Source: Apiosordaria backusii (lineage: Eukaryota; Ascomycota; Sordariomycetes; Sordariales; Lasiosphaeriaceae). Taken from it: 64,000 bases of DNA. The stretch spans positions 372,001 to 436,000 of the forward strand of contig JAUKTV010000013.1 in NCBI GenBank assembly GCA_030549205.1, written 5' to 3'. Positions 35,919 through 48,255 of this stretch are shown one piece after another. The position numbers and the translations under genes are program-made. The stretch's first letter is position 1. Each line of letters begins with the position of its first letter. A model generated the notes under the pieces. It saw only the letters and a list, made by a program, of their open reading frames with translations, was not told the origin of the DNA and ran no database searches.

Positions 35919-38900
35919 ACAACTGACTGGTCCGGTAAACTGGATCATGAGACCGGGAAATCGTTGGCGGTATTTGGGGGTCTAAAAGATGATCTTGGTT
36001 GTGGTTCTGCTATTCCCATCTGGTGACTATAAGGTGACTTCTTTCTGGTGTTACTTGGTTTTTTTTCTTGGGGCATGGTAGACGAGAGGGAGAGAAGATA
36101 GGGTGGCTCGGAAACTACTTACCTATAATACTATTCAACTAATGATGCCCTTCAAGAGATTGACAAAATCACCTGAGCTCACTGTGCATTGAACATCGTG
36201 TGAGAGTGAAGACATCACATCACACCCACGCTTCTTCAAGGCCCACTGTTACTCTCAACAGGCAACTGGTGTGAAGTATTGTCCTGGCCCAGCTTTGCGG
36301 GCAGCTCAGGTTTGGTCGGTCTGCTCATCGCTTCCTCAGATTCGGATCCAACTGCCGGCCGGATGTCATGAGGCGAACCCAGCATGTCCCTCCCGACAGT
36401 TCGGTTCCACAGAACGAGACGAGGAACAGCGGCGTCTGTCACTGTCCCATCCATATTGCAGGGACAGGTAATCAGAAACATGCATACACAAAGCAAGCTG
36501 AAGATTGTCGGCAATTACCCCGAACCAGAAGAGTCCCCATTCCCAATCGCTCTGCATTGCGATGTGCAACGTTTCAAGGCTGTAGTGCTGAACGGGGGTG
36601 GCCGGTGTTTGGTGTGGTCTCACATTGTGGGCGATCACCAATCATCATGGTTGAACACCCACACTCTCTCCCTTCAAATCAAGTTCAGCCAATCTTCTCC
36701 CTACTCTTGTTGTCGACGTCGTTGCTCACTATTCCAGTCACAGTCACACTGCCTTGCAGGGTTCGGGTACGGGGATGCCGCCCATGACAGTGTGGATGCC
36801 TTAGGGAACAACTGCCGGTCCGCTGGCCAGCTGAGAGTCTGAGACCCCGTACCCAGCCCGCACAAAGCTTATCTAATCGGACCCACAAAATTCGACGTCC
36901 TCAAAAGCTCAACCGCCAAATTTTTTCTGCTTCTGCGTCCTGACCTCTGCAACACAACAACGCGACCACAACAACAGCACAACATCTGCCCGCAATGGCG
37001 CCGATGCTGATCGTCGGCCAACTGCAGTGATCACTCGATCTCCAGTTGCAAAAAGCTACACTTCGCAGCTGCTCGTTTCACGGAAGCAACCAGCCCAGCC
37101 AGTGATGAAAAACAGCTTCTGCTCAAACGGTAGGTCGGATTTGCCGCGAGTCCATCGACAATTTCTTTTTTTTCTTATTGTTTTATCCTCTGCTCGACAA
37201 CAGCCAGAAATTACATCATCTTTATGGTACGTTTATCATCTCTTAACCATTTTGCCACCACATACCTGTCGTCTCGTCTCGTTTTGTGTCTCTCACATGA
37301 TGAGAGTAATTTGCGATTGATACCGACTAGGTGGCTCACTTTCGCCGGTGCGGCTATACCTGTCGGACACATGATAGTCATTCTTACATATTCTGAACCT
37401 TGAGACACAAAACGAGACTTGTCGTCAGACCATCTTCACCAACCCATCTAACCCAAACCAAATCATCTCAAACCGTCAAACCGTCTCAGACCATCAGATT
37501 AACGATGTACAAAGTTTCTCTAGTTTCCCACTTCACCTCTTCAACTTTCCCGTTGTCACTGTAAGCGCCTCTGCCCTTTGTCACAAAGTGGGATTGGTCG
37601 CTCAAAGCTCGGGAGAAAGCAACTATTTTTTACGGGCATCAAGTCTTCACTTGACAGGCGTTTTGTGTTACATACTCAATGAGTGCCTGTTGAGTTAAAT
37701 TATTTTTTGGTAGCTCACAAATGTCACCCTTGGGCTTCAGCAGCAGTCATGTCATGTCTTCTGGTTCGGCAGATCGTCGCAGTCTCGGGATCTTTTCCTT
37801 CGAAAAGACTTTCACGCCGTCACGATCTTCGAATCTGAACATGGCACATAATCGCTGCTAGAGTTTGAACTTGACAAATAAATGATTTTGCTCCTAGAAG
37901 TGTGACCCAGTTGCTGCTGTGAGATCTGTTTCTGCTGTGCCATCTTCTCCAAACATCTCATCTCATAACTTGTCAATTCGCATTCCAGTCGTCATCTTGC
38001 ATTTCAAATGATGTATTGTGTTAGTGCTGGTCGTTGAACTGTCCTCTAGCAAATGAGGCAACGGCGAATTGACATCAAGACATGCCACAATATGTATAGA
38101 CTGTGTATGTCACGCCTTTGGTAGGTAGGTGTTTATGCGGATGGTTTGCACCCAGGAACCGACTGTCGTTTTTCACCAGTACGGCAACCATTTCTCAAGC
38201 GCATTATGGTTGATATTCTTTGCTTACCAACGAAATCCTACACAAGAATCTTACCTAGACACATCCTTCCGCTGCGCCCTTGGTCAAGTGTCTTTTCCAA
38301 TAATCTTGACTCAAAAGGAGATAACTATTTAATAGTCCTGCCTAGGTACTCATGCCGCCACTTCACCATCTGTTGATGTAGGGGTCAAACAATCTTGCGC
38401 ACACACACATACTCTGTACACACTGTTGCTCTCGTCTTTCTGCACACAGGGATCTCGCTCAAATGGAGGATTGTTTCTTAACTTTCCGCTGCTTATGAAA
38501 TGAATTAAACTTGCGTTTGCCCTTTCTTGTTCGTATATCTGACCGACTTCAACTGAAAACTACCCACCTCCTGTGTTACATACCATACCATACATACAAC
38601 AACCCATCATCGCTGCGAACCGCCCCTCCTCCTGCCATCATCCCTTCCTTCCTTCCTTCCTTCCATAAAAGTGTTGAAACTGAGATAACAACAACGGCAA
38701 TGAAAAGCAGAAGAAGAACGAGGAGAAGAAAAACGACAGGTAAAGACCGTGCAAAGATTCAACAAAAAAGCCAGAACGCTGCTGGTCTTCTTCCTGTAAG
38801 AAAGCAAGGTAGGCAAAAGAACAAGGTATAATAAATGATTGATAACTCACTCAAGCCATCAGAAAAGAGCACAGCAGCAGAAAAACACACAGTAGCAGAA

Positions 38901-39269
38901 AAACACACAGTAGCAGAAAAACACACAGCAGCAGAAAAGCCACAACACACCAAGCAAGAACGAACGTGCAAAAGAAAGAAAAAAAACCCGCTTAATCCCT
39001 CCCTCCCAATCGCCGTCCAATTCCATCCATCCACCCCATCCCTTCCAAATATTCCGCAATTTTTCCCAGTTACATTTCCCACGCAGCAAGCAAGCAAGCC
39101 AGCCCGTCGAAGCCAAGAATGTTCCAGCAAAAGAAAAACAAAAAACGAAATTAAAAGCAAGAGCAAGACAACGCTGTTGTTTCTTGAAGTCCATACTTCC
39201 CACCTCCTCCTTCCTCCATCTCCAACCCCCGCCTCTGCAATGTGTTATTCCAGCCTCACAACCACCACC
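35919..39269. other. Long intergenic region
   Basis: About 3.35 kb with no firm gene. A leader-like stretch (about 36905-36994) precedes a nine-residue ATG frame at 36995. Exon-like segments at 37204-37226 and 37331-37403 join into a hydrophobic frame (see findings). A TTCC run lies at about 38643-38665, and an 18-nt tandem repeat at 38877-38930. Confidence 0.45.
38877..38930. repeat. 18-nt tandem repeat, three copies
   Basis: The unit GCAGAAAAACACACAGTA is repeated three times without gaps (38877-38894, 38895-38912, 38913-38930), the third with one base change. It lies just beyond the 3' end of the F-box gene, outside any supported CDS. Confidence 0.9.
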
Positions 39270-42205
39270 CTACAACCTCCCATGCCTAGCCTTGAAAATA
39301 GCAACCTTGTCATCATAAAACAAAATCTCCCTCAGCCGCAACTTCGCCGCTCCCTTCCCCGGCTCCTCCCACCCGTCATCAAACTCATCCGCCGAGGCCT
39401 CCCCGTTCGCACCCACACCCGCACCACTGTTACCGTTATTGTTATTGTTATTGTTATTATTTGTCCCTGTCGCTGTACCCCCTCCTACCCCAGTGGTCTG
39501 GTCGTCGTCGTCATCCCCCTCATCCTCGCTCTGCGTCGCGTCTGGATCGCTAGTCGCTGTAGTAGGCGTGTTATCGTCCTCCTCTCCCTCCTCTTCTTCC
39601 TCACCATCATTTTCAGACTGATCATCCGAGATCTCTGACTGGTGACCATTTTCGTCTTCGGAAGTGTATTCCGCATCTCCTAGATCTGCCCCATTGGTCA
39701 CTGCCCCACCGCCGTTAATGTTGTTAAAACCGCTGTTTGTAAATATGCCATTCATACCCCCGTTAAAGGGGTTCAATGTTGCGGGAGCAGCCGAAACATC
39801 TGGTGTGGCGTTGCTGCCGCTGCTGCTGTCTTCTGTTGTGTTGGAAGATAGGCCCGTGTCGCGGGACTCGAGCATCTCATAGCACTTGCTGCCAATACCC
39901 ACATAGCAAAGCCGAATTTCGGGGCGGAGGGTAATGATATCAGCGATCTGATGGGCGAGCTCTCGTGATTCAAAGTTCCCGCCTGGGTATTCTGCTACGT
40001 GGGCGATGTTGAGGGAACGCAGCTGGTGGACGTTGGGGAGGCGCTGGAGGAAGGTGTGCTGCGCTTTGTTAGCCCCAATCTCCCAAGAGAAAATTAAGAT
40101 GTTATACGTACCCAATCCCTATATTCTAACGACACGGCTAGCTCCCTGAGGTTGGTCATGCGTCCACTGGTGATATACTGCACAACCTCCGAACTCAACG
40201 CCCAACTTCTCCACCGAGTATTGTCGTTGTTAGCCGCGTTGGGGTTTGTGACAGGTTTGGCCGAGCTATCCAGCAGTAGCTTCCGCAAACTCTGTGGGTG
40301 TCTTCTCAGGCAGCCTTTGAAGACCTCGGCTAGCGGGACAGGCGGTGTTGAGGTGCGCTTGCGATCCTGCAAGAACAAAACCTCAAGGGTGTTAGGAGCA
40401 AGGGTCTCCTTAATAAAGCTGATCAAAGCTAGAGTAGTGGCATCTGTGTGAATCGACTTGAGTGCGAGGTGGTACTGCAATGGTGCGTTCCGCGCTGCTA
40501 TCCTAGAACCGTTGAAGGATATGCTGATTCCGTTGCTCAAGGAACTGGGCTGAAACTGTTTGCGCAATACCTTCCAAAGATTCTCGTGTTGGGCGCAGTC
40601 GAGGAGCGTCAGATTTGTCAACACTGTCCAGTCCAGAGCATGTCTGCAGACATGTAGTGACAGAGTCACCCTCTCAAGCTCAAGGGTATGCAGCTTGAGC
40701 TTGCCATCAAGAACCCTCTTAGAGATTGTACCCGATTTGTTTGCCTTGCCACTCTTCAACCCATCTTTCTTCTTTCCAACAGTTTGTTCTTGTCCTCGCT
40801 CCGAAGCCCCAACGTTTTCGGCCTCATGAGAGTGCAATGTTTTGGATGCGCCATTGGCCGAAGAGCTGGGAACGGCGGGTGGTATTTGTGAGGAAGTTGT
40901 CGACACTGGCGTAGTCGGCGACATACTGCTGTCCGTGCCGGAAGCATCAACAGCTACGAGCTTCACTTTGCCCCTAAGAGCGCGATGCTGCCGAATGTCG
41001 TATATCTTTCCAACCAGAATCCCAAGGACACCGCCTAGACGTCGTTCGCCAATCGTACTCCCACCCGGCCACTGGGCTTTGTGATCGACTTGCCGTAGGC
41101 CGGACCCGTCCCAGGATTGGGCAAAGTCCTTGTTGGCCGCATTCGCTGAGATCCCCACTCGTAGTTCCTGAAGAGTATCCTTGGACCGCTCAATGAGTAC
41201 CGCCATCTCGTCCAGGTAGGCGACCTCATCAATATCCAACACAGTCAAGCTCTTGAGTGGAGGTAAAACGCTAAAAGTCGGGTATTCACAGCGGTACTCC
41301 GCGTAAGAAACTGGTGGCCGAGGCGGGGGGTGGGCAGCGTTCTCTGGAAGCATAATTCCCACAGCCGTGACATGACTTCCCTGAGGAACAAGCGCGGTCG
41401 TGGCCGCCATTGAATTCGCGTTTTGAGGAGCCGAGGGAGGCGGCGGCTCCGAGTTGTCATGCCAGCGAACCCAGACCCTGTTGAGCTTGCAATCGCTTTC
41501 CGACTGCTCGGCCAAAGATGCCAAAGCCATAAATATGTCAGAGAGCACACCGGTGGGCATGTCCCATATAAATGTCTCGAGGTTCTTCATCTTGGCAATC
41601 GCGAGCGCCACCATGGTCCCCAGCATCTTTCCACTCTCCTTACCGATCATGTACTCAGCGACCCAGTCGGCCGGCCCGTTACCCAGCGAGAATTTCTTGA
41701 TGTATTGAGCATATTCGTTACCCTTGAACTTAGCAAGTCGGCGGGTGTTTGGCTGAAAGGCTCTGCGTGTGGTGCGTGCAAAAGCGCTTCCAAGGCAAAG
41801 TGTCGAGAGGCCATAGGTAAGAGCGTCCACACTCTTGGATTCAGTTGCTGTGGCTTGCCCATCTGGCCAAACAATGTCGAACCGTGAGTAGATCAGAGGA
41901 GTCGCAAGGCCATGCAAAGCCGAGTTCGTGAGGGCGAGTGCTGTCAAGTCGTTCGTGTGCGTGATCTGGAGAGTAGAAAGTTAGCCAACTAATCGCATGT
42001 AGGTGGAAAACACGCTTGATAGGAGAAAACATGCCTCCTTAACGATCAGCTGCAGGATATCGACTGGAAGCTCGAGCAGGGTGAGGCGACCATTGCGTCT
42101 GGGAGTAACATTTCGTTCCTGGTACCTTTCTTTGAGGTATTTGGATACAACGTGAGCAGGCTTCCCTTGGGGTGCCCCGTTGGGAGCATCGATTGGGGTG
42201 TCCAT
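39270..42205 (-). CDS. F-box protein with long variable C-terminal region
   Basis: Three exons (42035-42205, 40112-41965, 39270-40058) encode 937 residues. The F-box lies at about residues 43-80: LLELPVDILQLIVKE from exon 1 followed by ITHTNDLTALALTNSALHG from exon 2. This join requires a donor GCATGT, that is, a GC-AG intron. Joining it restores normal F-box spacing. The second intron is ordinary (GTACGT donor, GCTAAC branch, CAG acceptor). The body has scattered Leu-rich segments that may form irregular leucine-rich repeats. A Ser/Lys-rich linker sits in the middle, and the C-terminal part has acidic tracts and a poly-Asn run. F-box proteins normally bind Skp1 and bring substrates to an SCF ubiquitin ligase. 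The substrate is unknown. Confidence 0.87.
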
Positions 42206-44036
42206 ATTAGGCCAAGCGAACAGCTCTCATCGACTGGCAGGATACCCCTGCTGGTATCCTCTCGTTTGAAGATGCCCCGCCAGCAGCTCCAAGTTCGTGG
42301 AGTCGATAAACGGAGCCACAAAAAGTTCTAGACAAATATATGGGTTGCTCTCGCGGTCGGTGAGGTTGATGAGTCTAGGTTGTGTTTGCGCCGTAGGTAA
42401 TTGGGTTTCGGGATATGAGAGTGCTCCAGGGCACTAACAGAACTCTGGCGCCGCCGATCGTTTTTTATTCCCCAAGGCAACAATTCAGTCAGGTCGAAGA
42501 TGGCGTGCTGATAACACGCATGGAATATGGCGAAAGGGCGTGGGATACGTCCGTTCTCAGCACAGGATGTATCGATGCAGTGTTGTCGTTGGCGGCTCCC
42601 GTGGTGCAGGTGAAAGTGCAACTGTTTCCGTACCTTGGCGGCCAGGATGTGGTGAGTGTGAAGAGCTGAGTGTGTGGAGAGATCCGCCCGCTCCCACACA
42701 GGGCAACGCGAGCGGAGTACACTAAGGGCAGCCAAAGGCAAGCCTTCCTGACAAGGCGGTCTAGACGGCAGCAATGCCGAATCGGGAATAGCGTTCCCAA
42801 CCCCAGATTTCGAGTTGAACCGTTCTCGACCTCTATGTGGTGGGAACGAACCTGTAACACTGAAATTTGACATTCCTCTGAATATCCAATTCTTGTGACT
42901 CATAAGCTCTCTCATATTTACAACCTAGTGGCGATATTCATCACAGGACTATTCCATTTCTATCCAGCATTGCCTTATACACTACACTACCAAACAACAG
43001 GCTTGGCGCTCTCAAAGATCCCGGTCGGCACATGTTCTCTGGCGTTGACCTGGTCCGTCTTGGCTCGGCTTGTCACTTGAGCTCGAACCCCACCATGGCC
43101 GCGTGCCCCTCGCTCGTGCTGAGGTCAGTCTGTTCTGCCTGATCAGCTTTCGCCTTCGCAAGGTTGGATGGGAATGTGACCCAAGCCAGCGAGGAATTGT
43201 TCTACGGGAAAATGCTATTTTCAGACGCGGCCCTCGCCGGCTGATGCCGATGCGGAAGGTGGGAAGTCAACAGAGCGAAGCTCTCGCTGACGCCAGAGGA
43301 CCCCTCCTTGCATGCGCAATCCCCGCCGTCACATTGATTTATTGCCGCTGTTGAGCAGCGCAGGAGTCGACAACGGCGCCCAAAGTGTTTTCGGTTTATT
43401 GCTGGCTGTGTCTAGTATTAATTGTTGGGTAGGTCTACTCTATGCTGTTTTCTCCCTGCTTTCTGGCTGTTGTTGTCCCCGCTCTTCCCAGGTGATTGTG
43501 GAAAAGGGTTGCTCCAGTAAGTTTGGACGCTTGGCACGGCTGTGGATTGCGGCTTTCAGTTTTCTGTCCCTTGAACGGCCTCGTCGCGGTTCGTCATCTG
43601 TGCCCAACCACAACCACATTTCTGCATCACCCCGCGACTCGAATCGCTGTCTTGGGACCCAAAGTGACAGATCAATCTGTCCATCAGTTAGAGATCCAGT
43701 GGTATGTATGTGGCCTTTTTCACCAGTTTCTGCCACGGTGGCATGCGGCCAGTGCTAGGCTGCGACTGCCAGGTTTTGGACACTGTCTCGGCTGGGCTTC
43801 GTCAGGCTGTTTCGTTATTAAGTGACACTTTGCCCACTACTTGATTGCTGACGATCCTGTAATCAGGTTCTTTGTAGCATCTGAGACCACCTGAGACGAA
43901 CTTGAAAGTCTGCTCGTAGCACACCGATATCGATAACACATTCTTAACTCCCATCACGCTCGCCGGAGTCCGCGCAACACATTCAAGCTTCAATATTTGA
44001 CCCATACTATCCAACCAACGATCCGAGACAGCAACC
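42206..44036. other. Divergent promoter region, F-box gene and PKR1
   Basis: This 1.83-kb interval lies between divergent genes. No gene is supported. Intron-like signals (a GTAGGT donor near 43431 and a CCCAG acceptor near 43490) could belong to a 5' UTR intron or a non-coding transcript. Confidence 0.45.
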
Positions 44037-44555
44037 ATGGCCTCCTTTTTCGAGAACCTTTGGGAGTCAATCTTCACACCAGGGCCGACGCCAACGCTCC
44101 TCGTGGCCACAAATGTCACCTTTGCCGCCTTGCAGATTGTCTTGGCCGCCATGCTTCTCGCCACATACAGCATTCACTTTATCATTCTGTCGGGAATCTG
44201 CGCTGGCCTCTGGATGTCGATCAACTGGTTCGCCGGCGAGCTTATCATTCACCAAATACAGGAGGAGGAGAAGGCGCGAAAGGCGCAAGCAGCCCAGATA
44301 CCAACATCATCTGACGATAGTGAGACGGAGGTAGAGGCTTCAAAGTCGACAGCGAGCTTGGGAAAGGGGGCGAAGAAACCAGCGCCAGAACCGGCAGCGG
44401 TTAGTAGCGTTGTTGAGCCGGCAGAAAACCAGGGCGAGTTGAAGCTGAGGGTTCCTGTCGAGGAGCAAGGATCGAGCCAAGGCCTTAAGAGCGGCGTTAG
44501 CACCGAGGATGAGTGGGAGAAGGTGTCGGAGAATGAGAATGAGAAGGAGAAATGA
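44037..44555 (+). CDS. PKR1: V-type ATPase assembly factor Pkr1
   Basis: A single exon encodes 172 residues. The N-terminus MASFFENLWESIFTPG, two adjacent hydrophobic segments (about 21-44 and 46-69, the second containing GLWMSINWF) and a charged tail match the fungal Pkr1 family, whose yeast member is an ER membrane protein needed for V-ATPase membrane-sector assembly. The family-defining part is the first 80 residues. The remaining 90 are hydrophilic Glu/Lys/Ser-rich sequence that is longer than in yeast and probably disordered. The ATG at 44037 has a good context (CAACCATGG). Confidence 0.9.
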   Translation: MASFFENLWESIFTPGPTPTLLVATNVTFAALQIVLAAMLLATYSIHFIILSGICAGLWMSINWFAGELIIHQIQEEEKARKAQAAQIPTSSDDSETEVEASKSTASLGKGAKKPAPEPAAVSSVVEPAENQGELKLRVPVEEQGSSQGLKSGVSTEDEWEKVSENENEKEK

Positions 44556-45032
44556 GAAATAGAGGGGTGGGCCGCCACTACACCAAGCGGAACAAACTTG
44601 GGAAACGATGAACATGGGAAATAGAGAAGTGTTTGTACATAGGTTGAGCTTTTGTCAGGGGATAGGTTCTTGGAGACCGTCAGTCTCAAGACTTTTGGCA
44701 TACATCAATACACATTGGGAAAGCCACGATTGCTGTTTACTAAGTTCCAAGTCCCTGGATAGTGATGACTGGAGACAATAGCCAGGATTTATCTCGAACG
44801 AACAGGCAATAACCCTAACCCCCAAGAAGTGTTAGTGCACGTGCACAGCCCCGTGCTCCAAATTTCGCGTCGCGCTGCCATCAACCTTGAGAGCTCCACT
44901 GTTCAACCATCTCCAGCAAGTACCAGCGATTGCGATCCAACGAGACGATAATACCGGCGCAAAACAAGAGTCCAGGCTGCCAACGAATATTCATTCTCTT
45001 AATTCTATCGTAATCGCCAGAAAACCGCCAAG
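44556..45032. other. Intergenic region, PKR1 to SMD1
   Basis: No gene is seen. It contains the PKR1 3' UTR and the SMD1 promoter, including a TGCACGTGCA palindrome near 44835 that could be an E-box-type CACGTG site. Confidence 0.45.
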
Positions 45033-45672
45033 ATGAAGCTCGTCAGGTACGCATCTTTCCTCAGACAGCAGCCTTGCGCAATGGCACCCAAAGCTAACGA
45101 TTGCTCTCTCCGCCAGATTTCTTATGAAATGCCAGAACGAATCGGTGACGATTGAACTGAAGGGGTACGCCGTCATCCACCTTTGCGAACGAATATCACC
45201 GAAAGAAAGCTAACAAGGAAACTGTAGGGGCACCATCATCTCTGGCACTATTGCTTCCGTCTCCCCACAAATGAACACGGCGCTCCGAAATGTCAAGATG
45301 ACGCCCCGTGGGCAAGAAACCATCCAGCTGGAGAGCTTGAATGTGGTATGTACCAACTTGAAGGCCCAAATCAAAGGAAAGGAACCAATTGCTAACTCTT
45401 CGGGTTGTCTAGCGCGGGAGCACCATCCGGTGTAAGTAGATGGCGGTCTAACAACAATGTTGTGAAATAGGTTACTAATACCAAGCCCGAAAGACTATAT
45501 CCTTCCCGATTCCCTTCCTCTCGACTCGCTCTTGATCGACGACTCGTCCAAGCCCAAAAACAAGGCTCGCAAGGAGGTGGACCGTGGTGGTGCTAGAGGC
45601 GGCGGCCGTGGTGGCCGTGGTATGCGGGGAGGAAGAGGCGGTCGCGGTGGTCGTGGCAGAGGCAGGGGCTAA
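45033..45672 (+). CDS. SMD1: Small nuclear ribonucleoprotein Sm D1
   Basis: Five exons (45033-45046, 45117-45164, 45228-45345, 45413-45431, 45494-45672) encode 125 residues. The product begins MKLVRFLMKCQNESVTIELK and keeps the Sm1 motif (GGTIISGTIASVSPQMN), the Sm2 region (NVRGSTIRYYILPDSL) and a C-terminal Arg-Gly-rich tail, all typical of SmD1. It is a core ring subunit of the U1, U2, U4 and U5 spliceosomal snRNPs. The RG tail is a known target of symmetric arginine methylation in this family. Exon 4 is only 19 nt, and the last intron uses an AAAG acceptor (45493). The nearer AAG at about 45485 would give an early stop. Confidence 0.97.
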
Positions 45673-46250
45673 GCGAAGAAGCTTGGGGATAGGATGTTGG
45701 ACTATGGATCTGGTCTAGATGGTTGGGTGGTGTCGAACATGGCGCCTGGGTGCCGCTTTTTCCTGCGCCTTTCGTCGGCAAACTCTGGGCAAATCGCTGG
45801 CGGTGGATAAGAACGACTCGACGGGATCGCACGTACCGACCAGGGATGGAGTGGGGGGATCATGAAAGATTTTACACGACGAAAGTTGCGTCAGCACCAG
45901 TCTATGTTTTGACGACCAACTAGACATAGCGGAAACCTGAAAAACGGCAGGGAAATCTGAATTTGGCGTTACTGGATGGATGATTGATACTACAAAAGAC
46001 TGCCATGGGGTACGTTCTTGCTTTTTTGACATATGGGAGGAGACAAAACGGCCTGTGTTCTATAGTGTTCTTACTCACCGAGGGTAGGACGGCCCCTGTT
46101 AAAACAATGATACCTCGATTTCTACTCGGACACATCCACACCATGCATGCCATTCATTGGGGCACGTATCTGCCGTACAATCGGACAAATATCTATCATA
46201 TCTCTTGTATATCCAACTTCAACCACAACATCCTTCCCCATGATTTTCCC
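45673..46250. other. Convergent intergenic region
   Basis: This 3' to 3' interval between SMD1 (+) and MTQ2 (-) contains no supported gene. Confidence 0.5.
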
Positions 46251-47021
46251 CTACTCCCTCCATATCCTCACAATCTGCAACTTCTCCCACCCAGCCTGCC
46301 GACCACTAGTCCCCACCGTCTCGGCCTTCCATTGCCTCCCCTCCCCTGCATTGCCCATCCCCCTAATCCGCTGCTTCACCTCCTCGGGCTTATTGCCTGC
46401 ACATAACAGCAAATACGCCACGCCCCTGTCGCTCAGGACCTCGCCCAGGGAGTCAATAACCCTATCCGTAGTCTCCATTCCATCCTTCCCACCGGCATAA
46501 GATAGTTCTAGCAATTTGGACTCGTCCTCAAAGGTCACTTTCCCCCCCTTTTCTTTGCCACCCTCTCGCAATGTAGCCGGCAAGGTGGGTAACTCCTCCG
46601 TGGGTACATACGGCGGGTTAAACACCAAGACATCCACTTGTTTTGACCGCAAGCAACCCGTGAGGTCACCTTGTAAACAACCGAGAAAATGACCGGAGGT
46701 GGTGGGGTGGGAGGAGGCAGCGAGGAGGGAGGTGGTGGTGGTGGAGGAGCAGGCGAAGGAGTTGATGTCGATTCCGAGGGTGAGGATGTCGGAACGGGAG
46801 AAGATGGGGAGGGCGTGGGCGGTGAGGAAGGCGAGGACTACGCCGGAGCCGGGGCCGATTTCGAGGATGAGGGGCGGGGGGGTGGTGGCCGGGGGGAAGA
46901 GGGAGGAGAGAAAAGGGGTTTGGGATGGGGAGGAGAGGGTGTCGAGGAGGAGGAAGGAGTCTTCTGCTGGTTCGTAGACAAGGGAGTAGGGGACGTGGGA
47001 GGTGGTTGGGGTGGGGAGCAT
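46251..47021 (-). CDS. MTQ2: eRF1 glutamine methyltransferase Mtq2 (HemK/N6AMT1 family)
   Basis: A single exon encodes 256 residues. The early VYEPAEDSFLLLD, the S-adenosylmethionine motif LILEIGPGSGVVLAFL (about 51-66) and the catalytic NPPYVPTEE (about 134) identify the Mtq2/N6AMT1 branch of the HemK family. With its partner Trm112, Mtq2 methylates the Gln of the GGQ motif in translation release factor eRF1. Trm112 is not in this window. The ATG at 47021 is 76 bp downstream, on this strand, of a long (TG)n tract that must lie in the promoter or 5' UTR. Codons in the first half are C-rich, so the opposite strand is G-rich. Confidence 0.95.
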   Translation of the reverse strand: MLPTPTTSHVPYSLVYEPAEDSFLLLDTLSSPSQTPFLSSLFPPATTPPPLILEIGPGSGVVLAFLTAHALPIFSRSDILTLGIDINSFACSSTTTTSLLAASSHPTTSGHFLGCLQGDLTGCLRSKQVDVLVFNPPYVPTEELPTLPATLREGGKEKGGKVTFEDESKLLELSYAGGKDGMETTDRVIDSLGEVLSDRGVAYLLLCAGNKPEEVKQRIRGMGNAGEGRQWKAETVGTSGRQAGWEKLQIVRIWRE

Positions 47022-47864
<843 letters not shown>

Positions 47865-48255
47865 TCACAAAATAACACAAGTAAAATCCCTCCCCCAATC
47901 CTGCTCACTCGGCCCCAACCCCCACCGAAACCCATGCCTATTCTTCACCAGCATCCGCGTGTAATTCCTGTCGTATCGTCCCTTGAGATCACTATCCCAG
48001 CCATATTAGCATCCACGGCTTTCCCCTCCAACCCAAACCCTGCTTCAAGGGGAGCAAAGAAAAGAGAACGTTAGGAAGAACATACCAAGTCGGACACAAC
48101 TCCCCCTTTGCCACCATCATCCTCGGATACGGCTTCGCCCACCCATTAAACAAATACGGACAATTATCAAACCCGTACCCTGGAAAACAAGACACTGCGA
48201 CGACCGCCCAGCGGTGGTGGCAGTGGAAGTCTTTGTAGTGGACTACTTGACACAT
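47865..48255 (-). CDS. Small Cys/His-rich protein with CaaX-like C-terminus (98 residues)
   Basis: Exons 48086-48255 and 47865-47991 join across a 94-nt intron with a GTATGT donor, a GCTAATA branch site and a TAG acceptor. The junction creates CPTC at residues 54-57. The 98-residue product starts MCQVVHYKDFHCHH and carries Cys at 2, 12, 23, 32, 54, 57 and 95 with His at 6, 11, 13 and 14, a pattern that suggests zinc binding. The second exon is basic and aromatic. The last four residues are CVIL, a good geranylgeranylation-type CaaX box, identical to the tail of the RSR1 GTPase in this window. There is no signal peptide. The family is not recognised, although fungi contain other small proteins with an MC..H....C.H start. 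Function is unknown, and membrane attachment is inferred. Confidence 0.66.

Noticed and set aside
36384..36842. 152-codon plus-strand frame with ATG
   Set aside because: It has no recognisable domain or conserved pattern, and overlaps equally long frames in other phases, as expected by chance in GC-moderate DNA.
38701..38832. Short Arg/Lys-rich ATG frame near the F-box gene 3' end
   Set aside because: It is purine-rich low-complexity sequence next to tandem repeats, without splice or family support.
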